IMG/VR virus record: IMGVR_UViG_3300010883_000632
Location: 1 to 20,949 of that record
Strand: one strand, 5' to 3'
From: a virus
Length of the DNA stretch: 20,949 nucleotides
Notes under the pieces: generated by a model
Told to the model about the DNA's origin: nothing
The model's database searches: none
Seen by the model: the letters and a program-made list of their open reading frames with translations, nothing else
Made by a program: the position numbers and the translations under genes
Shown here: in pieces, positions 14,053 through 20,949 of the stretch
Layout: each line of letters begins with the position of its first letter
Numbering within the stretch: the first letter of the stretch is position 1

Positions 14053-14897
14053 TTTGTTTCCATCTTGGTCACTTTGAATCCTTTGTGACTCTTGTATTTT
14101 CCGTTTGCTACTCTACTCATGTTACCCTGATCGAGCATATGTCCTTTACAGAACTCTCTTAGGTTCGTTGAGTTTATTATCGTCCCATCGGGAAATGTGA
14201 TTCGGTATCTAGTCTTCTGCATAGCAAGACTCTGCTTATTCTTGGTCTCTTCGCTGTGGGTTTTACCTAGCATCGGCCCTTTACCGAACTGATGATTATT
14301 CTCACCCGTCAATTTTCCTTTTCGAGACTCTGATATAAGAGCCTTAGATTTTTCACTATGTTTTCTTCCTGTCCATGGATGTGTTTTTCGTTTCTTTGCA
14401 GCATCGCTCATCCTTTTCCTAGACTCTTCTGAAAACACCTTGTCTTTATTGGCTCCCACTTTACCATACATGGGATTCTTTGACCCCATCATACCATCAC
14501 TCAGCTTTTTTCGATGTTCCTTAGTAAACGTTCTTCCAGTGTTGGCTTTCCGTATCAAATCCTTGGTTGCCTCTGTATGCTCCGTGATAGCGCCACCGCC
14601 CTTGTCTGTGTTGACAAGTGTTCCTGTGTTGATATTCTTCCTACCAATCTGAGCAATCCATTTTTCCTCTTGGTCATACGCATCTTCTGATGTTAGATCA
14701 CCTTCTATTATAACAGATATCGGCTTCATGTCAATGGATTTTAGTTTACCAATGATGTTTTTGCACCATTTGGTCCTAGTGGAGAAATCTTTGTATCTGT
14801 CTCCTGATCCTTTGCCGATGTAAAATGGCTCATGTGAGAACTCAGAGTTGGTCGTGGGTTTTCGCGGGTCCAAAAGTGCGTAGACATAGTGATTCAT
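14049..14897 (-). CDS. Free-standing GIY-YIG homing endonuclease (Seg-like) with NUMOD repeats
   Basis: Homing endonucleases cut phage DNA lacking the gene and spread by repair. The catalytic domain shows YVY (4-6), FYIGKGSGDR (25-34) with the conserved Arg, an acidic pair in DQEEKWIAQIG (75-85) that should include the catalytic Glu, and LVNTDKGGG (94-102). Next come several NUMOD3-like DNA-binding repeats: GSKNPMYGK, HPWTGRKHSEKSK, GENNHQFGKGPMLGKTHSEE. A C-terminal NUMOD1-like segment (LREFCKGHMLDQGNMSRV, then GKYKSHKGFKV) completes 282 residues. There is no intron around it. AAAGGAAC precedes the ATG, and the gene leads its own operon behind the gp23 terminator. T4 segD has the same position after gene 23. 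Confidence 0.9.
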   Translation of the reverse strand: MNHYVYALLDPRKPTTNSEFSHEPFYIGKGSGDRYKDFSTRTKWCKNIIGKLKSIDMKPISVIIEGDLTSEDAYDQEEKWIAQIGRKNINTGTLVNTDKGGGAITEHTEATKDLIRKANTGRTFTKEHRKKLSDGMMGSKNPMYGKVGANKDKVFSEESRKRMSDAAKKRKTHPWTGRKHSEKSKALISESRKGKLTGENNHQFGKGPMLGKTHSEETKNKQSLAMQKTRYRITFPDGTIINSTNLREFCKGHMLDQGNMSRVANGKYKSHKGFKVTKMETK

Positions 14898-14940
14898 AGT
14901 GTTCCTTTATTGTGTGTTTCCTCTAGTAATATATATGTCT

Positions 14941-14949
14941 ATTATACCA
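14941..14949 (-). promoter_or_regulatory. Extended -10 promoter of the homing endonuclease operon
   Basis: TGGTATAAT on the - strand matches the extended -10 consensus. It directly touches the T-run of the gp23 terminator, and any -35 contact would fall inside the terminator hairpin; no clear -35 box is visible. The leader to the ATG at 14897 is about 43 bases and carries AAAGGAAC. Confidence 0.6.
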
Positions 14950-14985
14950 AAAAACAAGAGGAATCGTTGAAAATTCCTCTTGTTT
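14949..14985 (-). terminator. Intrinsic terminator after gene 23
   Basis: A perfect 13-bp inverted repeat (14952-14964 and 14973-14985, arms AAACAAGAGGAAT / ATTCCTCTTGTTT) encloses an 8-base loop. Read on the - strand the hairpin ends in a run of six T (stem plus 14951-14949). It lies 38 bases after the gp23 stop, where a capsid transcript should end. Confidence 0.85.
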
Positions 14986-15022
14986 CTTTAAGATTTTCTT
15001 TCAATCCTACATAGGGTTTACC

Positions 15023-16273
15023 TCACATGAGATTCTCTACCCTAAAAATTCTGTAGTACTGATTTGTGTTGTTCGTAGGAGTAGGCGAGCTACTTACGAA
15101 TGGATTTGTTGCAACACCATATCGCGTTTTGAAGGCGATTTTTGGTTGAAAATTACTTTCACCAACGGCACGCACCAACTGTAACGGAACGTAAGGGCAA
15201 TAAAAGAAACCAGCGTCATACGGAGTGCTTCCCTTGTACCCAACGGTAACATATTCGTTACCAGCGGAACTTGAGAAATACGGATCAATGTAAACCTTCG
15301 TGCGACCATTCAGAGTACCAGCAAAGGTATTCCCAGTGTCATCAACGTTCAGGTTTGTATTCAGAGCAGGGTTGTAATCCAGAACACCAGCCATACTCAG
15401 AGCAGAAGCAACATCGGATGAGCAAAGGATTAGATTACCTTTACCCCTACGAGTTTCTTTTGCAATTTGATTGGCATCGCGTTCGATTTGGAAAATCAGT
15501 CCCTTGAATCGTTCGACAGACCATCGTCCGTTTGAGTCGGTATCGAGGTCAAAGCGTCCTGCGTTAGTCGTGTTAGTCTGTGCGCCTTTCTTGGAGATCG
15601 CATTGACAAGACGAATGATTTCACGATTGATTTCTGCAAGAATTTCAGCAGAAAGGATATTCGCAAGTTCGGCTTCGGTGTCAAGTCCATGAATCGCTTT
15701 CATGTCTTGGGCGAGTTCAGTTGAGTATTCGGCTTTCAAAGCACGAGTCTTTGCAGTTACCGTTACTTTGGAAATACCAACTGCCATTTCAGGAGTGACA
15801 TTACCTTCTTTGTTCGCAGTCGTGTCAGCAGAACCGATAACGGAAGCTTGAGTAGCATTACCGTATCGAGTTGCGTCTGTTGCGACTGAAGAAAGGGGAT
15901 CAGTACCAGCGTGAGTACCCGTACCTGTGAAGTCGGTATCGGCTTCGTCGAACAGAGCTTCAGTACCACCTTGCGATGTGTAATAACTCTTCAGTGCGAA
16001 GATAAGTCCTGTAGGACCGCTCATGGGCTGAACACCAACAAGGTCATACGCGATCAGATTCGGCATGGCTCTACGAACCAGACTGATCAGCACCGGGTCC
16101 CAGTTTGACACACCACCAGCAATGTTAGCTGGCTCGCCGGCTTCTGTCATGAACATTTCTTGGTTTTCAAGAATCTGTGCAGTACAGGCTCTTCGGTAGT
16201 GGTCTTTAATATCTGGAAGTTCTGGGTGATTCAGAAGTTCGGACCATTTTTCTGTTAGCATATCAGTTGACAT
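15023..16273 (-). CDS. 23: Major capsid protein gp23
   Basis: This is the T4-type hexamer-forming shell protein. Recognisable segments: ANIAGGVSNWDPVLISLVRR (49-68) and AMPNLIAYDLVGVQPMSGPT (69-88), which matches T4 gp23 'AIPNLIAFDICGVQPMNSPTG'. At 416 aa it is shorter than T4 gp23 (about 520). By alignment with T4 the gp21 cleavage site is probably MTE/AGEP after residue 44. A late promoter TATAAATA is 38 bases upstream and AAGGGAGAG (16282-16290) is the ribosome binding site. The terminator follows the stop. T4 gene 24 does not follow; the GIY-YIG cassette does. Confidence 0.97.
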   Translation of the reverse strand: MSTDMLTEKWSELLNHPELPDIKDHYRRACTAQILENQEMFMTEAGEPANIAGGVSNWDPVLISLVRRAMPNLIAYDLVGVQPMSGPTGLIFALKSYYTSQGGTEALFDEADTDFTGTGTHAGTDPLSSVATDATRYGNATQASVIGSADTTANKEGNVTPEMAVGISKVTVTAKTRALKAEYSTELAQDMKAIHGLDTEAELANILSAEILAEINREIIRLVNAISKKGAQTNTTNAGRFDLDTDSNGRWSVERFKGLIFQIERDANQIAKETRRGKGNLILCSSDVASALSMAGVLDYNPALNTNLNVDDTGNTFAGTLNGRTKVYIDPYFSSSAGNEYVTVGYKGSTPYDAGFFYCPYVPLQLVRAVGESNFQPKIAFKTRYGVATNPFVSSSPTPTNNTNQYYRIFRVENLM

Positions 16274-16311
16274 TGTTTTATCTCTCCCTTGGGGGTTTTA
16301 TAATTCACTTA

Positions 16312-16319
16312 TATTTATA
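16312..16319 (-). promoter_or_regulatory. Late promoter box TATAAATA of gene 23
   Basis: Exact T4 late element on the - strand in the gp22-gp23 gap. It stands 38 bases before the gp23 ATG, leaving room for a leader with a strong AAGGGAGAG site. This is the best formed late promoter in the window. Confidence 0.85.
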
Positions 16320-16332
16320 AAATATTGTTTTT

Positions 16333-17346
16333 CTAGACTTGGTTATGTGCGCGTGCCAGATTACCTGAAACCCGCATTGCAGCCTTCATGTTCTTGGACA
16401 TATTTGTAGTAACGTCTGAGTTGTGATCTTCTTCGTTGAGGTCTTGAAGTTCATCACCGGCATCGGTTGTAGAAGTGCTGCTTGATCCAAAGAACTTACC
16501 TTTGATGATGTCCATCTTTTCAACAAGCTGTGCTTCATTATCGTATGAGATACCTTCAACAAGCTTTGCAAACTTGAGTTTGTCTGTTTCGGTGAGTTCA
16601 CCAGCGTTTTCTTCGATAATATTGCTCATGCGGCATTTCGTGTATTTCTTTGAGATGCTGATGTTGTTGTTGAGAAGTTCTTTGACTTGCTCTTCGAGCG
16701 ATTCGTTTTTGGTCATTAGTTCACTGACGGCATCTACTTTTTCTTCCGGAATTTCGATGTAGTGATTTTCAAAGAGTTCTTTGAGTCCGTTGATGAAACT
16801 TTCAGTAACCTCTGTGCGGATACCAGCTTCGACAGCGACTTCATTTTCCTTCATCCACTCTTCGGTGACATAGCTTAGATAGTCATCTACACGCTCTGAG
16901 AGCGTATCTTTGATGTCTTCTGTTGCTTCTTCAAGAGCAGACTCGTACTGTTCTGCAATCTTGTTGACTTCTTCTTCGATTTTGTTTTTTACGACTACTT
17001 CGAAGATCGTGCCAGCACGTTGTTTGAATTCATCAGAGAAATCTTCTTCACCTTCGAAAAGGCTCTGGACATCAACGTCGATGTCGATGTCTTCTGATTT
17101 AACTTTCTTGACAACAGCTTTTTCACCGCCGTCTTTGTCTGCTGAACCACGTTTCTTGGTTTTCTTTACAGAATCCCCGGCTTCGTCACCTACGTCAAGG
17201 TTCTTTTGCTGTGCTTCAAAACTGGCTTCATCACCCGCTGATCCGCCGAGGTCGTCCTCTTTTTCTGCTGGATCATCCGAATCGATGCTATCAATTTTTT
17301 CGCCGCTTGCCTTGTCACCTTTTCGTTTAGTTGCTGTTTTTGGCAT
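16333..17346 (-). CDS. 22: Prohead core scaffolding protein gp22
   Basis: gp22 forms the inner core around which the prohead assembles and is then degraded by gp21. The assignment rests on position between protease and major capsid genes and on composition: highly acidic, Lys-rich and helical, with long coiled-coil stretches (about 105-225) and a C-terminal part with ENAGELTETDKLKFAKLVEG and MSKNMKAAMRVSGNLARA, which resembles the conserved end of T4-type gp22. Length is 337 aa versus about 270 in T4; the extra lies in the charged N-terminal 90 residues. LFE/GE at 96-100 fits the gp21 cleavage rule. A late promoter box precedes it. Confidence 0.88.
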   Translation of the reverse strand: MPKTATKRKGDKASGEKIDSIDSDDPAEKEDDLGGSAGDEASFEAQQKNLDVGDEAGDSVKKTKKRGSADKDGGEKAVVKKVKSEDIDIDVDVQSLFEGEEDFSDEFKQRAGTIFEVVVKNKIEEEVNKIAEQYESALEEATEDIKDTLSERVDDYLSYVTEEWMKENEVAVEAGIRTEVTESFINGLKELFENHYIEIPEEKVDAVSELMTKNESLEEQVKELLNNNISISKKYTKCRMSNIIEENAGELTETDKLKFAKLVEGISYDNEAQLVEKMDIIKGKFFGSSSTSTTDAGDELQDLNEEDHNSDVTTNMSKNMKAAMRVSGNLARAHNQV

Positions 17347-17401
17347 ATCTTATATGTCCTGTATATTAGTAGGAACTCTCTATTGTACTTGTAGTCATTG
17401 A

Positions 17402-17409
17402 TATTTATA
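17402..17409 (-). promoter_or_regulatory. Late promoter box TATAAATA of gene 22
   Basis: Exact late element on the - strand in the gp21-gp22 gap, 55 bases before the gp22 ATG. ACAGGAC in the leader is the likely ribosome binding site. Confidence 0.8.
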
Positions 17410-17420
17410 TAAAATTGTTT

Positions 17421-18077
17421 TTATAGACTCTTTAAGAAGTCCTCAAATACGGATATTTTTGCTTTATCCAAGTTTCTTTTTGGAGTTTTGGTGATTATGT
17501 TCTTCCAGTTGTCTATTTTTCGCTCGATCAACGCTCCGCCAGTTGTATAAACCCATTCCCGATCTTCCATAACGCCACGAACAAAGGCATCTGGTGCGGA
17601 AGGATCAGCCACGATGTCAGCAGGAGTAGCGAGAAAATAATCGTCTTGGACATAATTCACTCCCTGTTTTTCTTGAAGAGAACCCACGCCACGAGACGAT
17701 ACACCTAGTTTTGCACCTTCATCGATGAGTGTTTTGACAATCTCTCCATTTGGAGTACCGACAATTTTTGCTCTTCCGAGATAATCATTTCCTTCTGCCT
17801 TCAGGGAGACGATCATATGAGAAACAAGAGGAAGATTGACTGTCGGATTCTCAGGATGTCCTAGTTCTCCGAAGCCTCTTTTTTCGTTCATGTATTCCTT
17901 GACGTATCTGTTGACTTCTCGTTCGAGAATTCTCTTAGGATATACGCGACCATTGCGGTTTTTCTGTTCTGCTTGGAGAAAGATACCTTCGATGAAATAG
18001 TTTTTCTTTTCACCCGTCTTTGAGTCTTCCTCGACAAGTATACTTACGTCTTGGATTTGTTCTGTTATTAAATGCAT
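17421..18077 (-). CDS. 21: Prohead core protease gp21
   Basis: gp21 is the serine protease that matures the prohead by cutting the scaffold and capsid proteins. The conserved histidine lies in GFGELGHPENP (H74), the serine in GVSSRG (S127 or S128), and the following DIVADPSAPDAF (154-165) is the usual third region. FIEGIFLQAEQKNRNGRVYP (28-47) is also typical of T4-type proheads. The length of 218 aa equals the T4 enzyme. AAGGAA precedes the ATG. It stands directly before gene 22, the standard T4 order. Confidence 0.95.
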   Translation of the reverse strand: MHLITEQIQDVSILVEEDSKTGEKKNYFIEGIFLQAEQKNRNGRVYPKRILEREVNRYVKEYMNEKRGFGELGHPENPTVNLPLVSHMIVSLKAEGNDYLGRAKIVGTPNGEIVKTLIDEGAKLGVSSRGVGSLQEKQGVNYVQDDYFLATPADIVADPSAPDAFVRGVMEDREWVYTTGGALIERKIDNWKNIITKTPKRNLDKAKISVFEDFLKSL

Positions 18078-18086
18078 GTGCTTTCC

Positions 18087-18539
18087 TTATGTGCTACTAG
18101 AACTACTACTAGAGCTAACATATTCAAATCCAGAAACTTTGTGTACCTCAAGAAGTACGGTGTAGTTGTCTCCGGATACAAAGCCTGTTGTTGTCAGTAG
18201 GATATCCCCTGAAGGACTCGCAGCATTGTTGAGTAGTGGTGGCAGTCCCATTGTATTGAGATTCCATGTACCATTTCCATTTAACGTCATAATGGGTTCG
18301 TCTGGCGATCCATCCCAATATAACGTGATCGTTTTAGCCGCAGTAGGTCCACCCGATGTCCATATCACAGACACAATGGACAGTACTTCATCCCCGGTAC
18401 TTCCCGGCTCTGACAGCGCAGACGCATCGATAATCGTTACCGCCGCGTCATTACCAGCACCATCATTAAGCCGCAGGGCTTTCACCACGGCTCTTTTTGT
18501 TGCGTCTATAATGGTTTGAGTTTCTTGGACGTTTGCCAT
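18087..18539 (-). CDS. Small virion-type protein with poly-Ser tail, paralogue of the next gene's C-terminal domain
   Basis: The 150-residue protein is beta-rich and ends in nine serines and a Thr. Residues 30-137 align with residues 250-346 of the 350-aa protein upstream: DASALS/DASSLS, VIW/LIW, YWDGSPD/SWDGTPD, MTLNGNG/MTLNGGG, SGDILL/TGDLLV, VSGDNY/GSGDTY, HKVSG/RKVSG. I recall similar small proteins with an 'xWDxxxD...GxG...GDI' pattern beside structural genes of marine phages, without known function. Its place just before gp21 and its fold suggest a virion or capsid-decoration role (inference). AGAGGGA is the ribosome binding site; a near-late box TCTAAATA precedes it. Confidence 0.8.
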   Translation of the reverse strand: MANVQETQTIIDATKRAVVKALRLNDGAGNDAAVTIIDASALSEPGSTGDEVLSIVSVIWTSGGPTAAKTITLYWDGSPDEPIMTLNGNGTWNLNTMGLPPLLNNAASPSGDILLTTTGFVSGDNYTVLLEVHKVSGFEYVSSSSSSSST

Positions 18540-18558
18540 ATCGGGAATCCCTCTTATC

Positions 18559-18566
18559 TATTTAGA
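18559..18566 (-). promoter_or_regulatory. Near-consensus late promoter box TCTAAATA
   Basis: It differs from TATAAATA in one base and lies in the short gap before the 150-aa gene, 19 bases from its ATG, with AGAGGGA in between. A single-mismatch 8-mer can occur by chance; the intergenic position is the support. Confidence 0.4.
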
Positions 18567-18569
18567 AAA

Positions 18570-19622
18570 TTACGATTGTACGTATCCGGATACTTTCCGT
18601 AAATGGATCACAATCTCGTATGTATCACCAGAACCGAAGTTCTCTTTGGATACCAGAAGATCGCCGGTAGGCGAACTCGCATCATTTGGTATTGTAAACC
18701 CATTAAATGTGAATTTCCCTCCACCATTTAACGTCATTGATACTTTATCCGGTGTTCCGTCCCATGATAACTTCAGCGTTCCACTTCCACTAATATTCCA
18801 TATCAACTGAGTTATTGTCAGTCGTGGATCAACATCTGCTGAACTCAACGATGATGCATCGACCAAATCTACAGGAGAAGAGTCGGTTCCCTCAAAGAAC
18901 ACGATGGCATCTCTGAAGGTATCTCGCACCGTCTGAATGTCAACGACACTCTGGGACGAACTGGACGAACTGGATGAAGAGTTGTCTGATTGACTGGATG
19001 AAGAACTCTGAGATGAAGCTGAACTCTGAGATGAAGAACTTGAAGAACTTTGAGATGAACTGGATGAAGAATTTAAAGATGATGACGAACTCTCAGATGA
19101 GTCGGATGACGATGAAGAACTGTTATCCCCTGATGTATAGTGTACCTTTATCTGAACATGATCAACTTGTATAGAACCAAAGACGGCAATATCAAATCCA
19201 ACCGATACCCCAAATGTGCTTGCGTTTATGTCAGTGTCAGTCCATGTCTCTCCCCAGAGATCAGCCGCGCCACCAAAGTCGTATACAACATCGGAACCCG
19301 TAGTTGCCGTGGAGTTGTCGTTGGATGCGTCAGTGCTAATACTCCCACCCTTGACGATGCGAAGATACTTGAAAGCACCGGCACCCTTGCATTCGACTTT
19401 TACTTCGATTCCATTGATTGTTGCGCCACCGGGAACCGATGCACCAAAGGTCGTGCATTTAAGTCCGTGTGATTCGCTCGGCATCGGCGGCGCGTTAGCA
19501 TAATCATACGTGTCATTGGACGACCCGGCATTTCCTGTAGAGAATGATACCGAAGCACTACCATGCGGCGCATCTGTAACAGACGCTTCTGTACTCGGAG
19601 ATAACCAGCCAGTATCAGCCAT
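18570..19622 (-). CDS. Two-domain virion-type protein with long serine linker
   Basis: Three parts are visible. Residues 1-163 form a beta-sandwich-like domain with LKCTTFGASVPGGATINGIE (54-73), YDFGGAADLWGETWTDTDIN (114-133) and VDHVQIKVHYT (153-163); this 'GxxIPxxAxIxGIxV ... DLWG..WT..DIN...FGV' plan is common in phage and prophage virion proteins. Residues about 168-225 are almost only Ser with scattered Gln, Asp, Asn and Ala. Residues 228-350 are the domain shared with the 150-aa gene downstream. The serine codons are mixed. It probably decorates the head or forms a fibre-like appendage; no receptor-binding activity can be shown. It starts 3 bases after the previous stop, with AGGA 11 bases before the ATG. 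Confidence 0.8.
   Translation of the reverse strand: MADTGWLSPSTEASVTDAPHGSASVSFSTGNAGSSNDTYDYANAPPMPSESHGLKCTTFGASVPGGATINGIEVKVECKGAGAFKYLRIVKGGSISTDASNDNSTATTGSDVVYDFGGAADLWGETWTDTDINASTFGVSVGFDIAVFGSIQVDHVQIKVHYTSGDNSSSSSSDSSESSSSSLNSSSSSSQSSSSSSSQSSASSQSSSSSQSDNSSSSSSSSSQSVVDIQTVRDTFRDAIVFFEGTDSSPVDLVDASSLSSADVDPRLTITQLIWNISGSGTLKLSWDGTPDKVSMTLNGGGKFTFNGFTIPNDASSPTGDLLVSKENFGSGDTYEIVIHLRKVSGYVQS
18948..19121 (-). repeat. Serine-linker low-complexity repeat inside the 350-aa gene
   Basis: About 58 codons of degenerate tandem repeat, visible on the + strand as gaagaactctgagatgaa-like units of varying length. It encodes Ser blocks broken by Gln, Asp, Asn and Ala. TCA, TCT, TCC and AGT codons alternate, so the amino acid run is kept while the DNA copies have drifted. 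Such tracts can change length by slippage. Confidence 0.8.
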
Positions 19623-19625
19623 TAC

Positions 19626-20949
19626 TTATAGTCCTAGTTGCTTTCTTTTCTTCATAGCCTTTGATCGCTTCTTAGCCGCTTTCTTGGCTAGTCCGGGATT
19701 TGCTTTCTTTGTCAGTGCGGCTTTCTTTGCTCCGCGTATCCTTGCGAGTTTGGCTGCACCAGAAATTGCCTTGCATGATTTTGGTCCACTTCGTTTGAAT
19801 CCCTTCGGACACAGGACTTTCTTTGTGCGTTTTCCTTTTGAGTCAATTCTGATAACGGTGCGAGCCGCTTCCTTGATCGGTTTTCCTTTGTTCAGACGAT
19901 TGGCTGCGAGTTTCGAAAGAAACTTGACATCTCCACCGGCAAGTGCTTTGAGTTGTGACTTCGGCATCTTATCTAATATGGATATCATTTGCTTATAAAC
20001 AGGATCAGCCGGATCAATTTTGTCCAGAACATTAAATCTTGACTTTAGAGTCTTTATCATCTCCGGAGTAAAACTTTCATTGGGACCAAAACCTTTCGGT
20101 GTTCTGTCTGTGATCTTAAAGCCCTTTTTCTTATCGTCGTGCTTCTTGGCTAGTGCCATCAGTGTTTTAAGATGATCGGCTCTTTCTTTTCCTTTGAGTG
20201 TAGTCTTTCCTCTGTCTTTATCGACACCTTCGCTCTTCGTTGCGGTTTCGTATGCATCACACGTATAGCCTTTTTCAAATTCAAAGCTGAATTTAGAACA
20301 ATTCATCTCTCCGTCCTTGAATTTACATGCCATGCACTTTGTTCCGTCATCGGACTGCCTGTAATTGGGTGCGTCATCCTTGGATTCGACAATATCTGAG
20401 TTATTTGCAAACTCCAATACCTCTTCAATCCTTCCTTCATCAAGCATATGCATCATTTTCTCCTGCAAGTCAACTCGCAATTGAGAAAATAGAGATTCAA
20501 GCACCATGGCATGGTCTGCGTCATTAACATAAAGTGCGAACTTTTCCTCTGAAGTGTTTACTGCTTTGATGCGAATAGGATGATGCTTGGATGCAATCTT
20601 ATGATACTTGTCAACATCATCGACTGTTGATTTCACAACAAATTTTCCCTGTTCAGGAGAGACATTTCCCCCAACTTCGCTGGAAAATGTCTTGGCTTGT
20701 TTCTTTGTGTGAAAATCAGCGAACCACGTTCGTCCCTCTTCGAAGTCGTCTTCGTATATATGAACCTCAAGTTCTTCGTTGTTGTTATTGGGGTTTTGTG
20801 TTTTCCGTCTCGCATCCTTTTCCTTATCATCAAACTTTTTATCGTCTGATTTATTCTTGGCTTTGCGAATAAGATCGGAATATTTTCGTTCGTCTTTGAC
20901 CTTCTCTTGTTCTACGTCATCCTTGGCTCTCTGGGTGATTGGGTCTTCC
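19626..20949 (-). CDS. Unknown head-region protein, Cys motif and Lys-rich C-terminus (5' partial)
   Basis: The frame is open to the right edge; the GTG at 20636 is internal, since translation upstream gives natural sequence (EVHIYEDDFEEGRTWFADF). At least 440 residues are visible. The first ~60 are highly charged and coiled-coil-like, followed by a small folded domain and a four-cysteine motif CxxC-x8-C-x12-C (20259-20336; CMACKF, YTCDAY) that may bind zinc. The last 100 residues are very basic (LCPKGFKRSGPKSCK, KKAAKKRSKAMKKRKQLGL). In T4 the portal gene 20 and core genes 67 and 68 lie upstream of 21, so a prohead-core or portal-associated role is possible, but it is much larger than gp67 or gp68 and I do not recognise it. 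Confidence 0.75.
   Translation of the reverse strand, partial: EDPITQRAKDDVEQEKVKDERKYSDLIRKAKNKSDDKKFDDKEKDARRKTQNPNNNNEELEVHIYEDDFEEGRTWFADFHTKKQAKTFSSEVGGNVSPEQGKFVVKSTVDDVDKYHKIASKHHPIRIKAVNTSEEKFALYVNDADHAMVLESLFSQLRVDLQEKMMHMLDEGRIEEVLEFANNSDIVESKDDAPNYRQSDDGTKCMACKFKDGEMNCSKFSFEFEKGYTCDAYETATKSEGVDKDRGKTTLKGKERADHLKTLMALAKKHDDKKKGFKITDRTPKGFGPNESFTPEMIKTLKSRFNVLDKIDPADPVYKQMISILDKMPKSQLKALAGGDVKFLSKLAANRLNKGKPIKEAARTVIRIDSKGKRTKKVLCPKGFKRSGPKSCKAISGAAKLARIRGAKKAALTKKANPGLAKKAAKKRSKAMKKRKQLGL

Noticed and set aside
18948-19121. CRISPR-like repeat array
   Set aside because: The units are short, irregular and in frame, and encode a serine linker; there are no uniform spacers.
19623-19630. 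TATAAGTA as a late promoter of the 350-aa gene
   Set aside because: One mismatch, and it abuts the ATG directly with no spacing for a transcription start; it is explained by the upstream stop codon.
20634-20636. GTG as the start of the right-end gene
   Set aside because: The frame stays open to the window edge and the upstream translation looks like real protein, so the GTG is internal.

Overview
The window is a piece of a T4-superfamily (T4-like) myovirus genome. Recognisable T4-type proteins include the major capsid protein gp23, scaffold gp22, prohead protease gp21, a gp19-type tail-tube-fold protein, UvsY, UvsW, late sigma factor gp55, and the gp47/gp46 recombination nuclease. Several exact copies of the T4 late promoter box TATAAATA sit in front of virion genes. 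The host cannot be named. Shine-Dalgarno sites of the AAGGA type and sigma70-like TATAAT boxes point to an ordinary bacterium.

Layout. Bases 1-2049 carry three overlapping + strand genes of unknown function; the first is cut by the left edge and ends in an OB-fold-like domain. They meet the rest of the window tail to tail, with a 4-base overlap of stop codons at 2046-2049. Everything from 2046 to 20949 is on the - strand, so transcription runs from right to left.

Right end (19626-15023), head module: a Cys/Lys-rich protein cut by the right edge, two serine-rich virion-type proteins that share a duplicated domain, then gp21, gp22 and gp23. Late promoters precede gp22 and gp23, and a strong intrinsic terminator follows gp23. 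An extended -10 promoter directly abuts that terminator and starts a three-gene cassette with ATGA overlaps: a GIY-YIG homing endonuclease, a small protein, and a receiver-like protein of the cREC type. T4 also has a GIY-YIG enzyme (SegD) just after gene 23. A second early-type promoter (about 13200) leads a run of small unknown genes (13172-11887).

Middle (11751-7522): the tail-tube-fold protein, then uvsY, uvsW, two unknown genes, a newly noticed 41-codon gene, and gp55. Left part (7518-2046): a small basic protein, gp47, gp46, a CCA-adding/poly(A)-polymerase-type nucleotidyltransferase and a large DNA methyltransferase, tightly packed as one operon.

How the parts fit: UvsY, UvsW and gp46/47 serve recombination-dependent replication; gp55 directs host RNA polymerase to TATAAATA promoters of the head genes; gp21, gp22 and gp23 build and mature the capsid; the methyltransferase probably modifies phage DNA. 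The least expected points are -10 boxes 6-8 bases before the start codons of uvsY, gene 47 and the tail-tube-like gene with no ribosome binding site (possible leaderless mRNAs), the duplicated serine-tailed virion domain, and two RNA-processing-type proteins (nucleotidyltransferase and cREC). No gene-free stretch is longer than 300 bases. No tRNA, rRNA or CRISPR array was seen.
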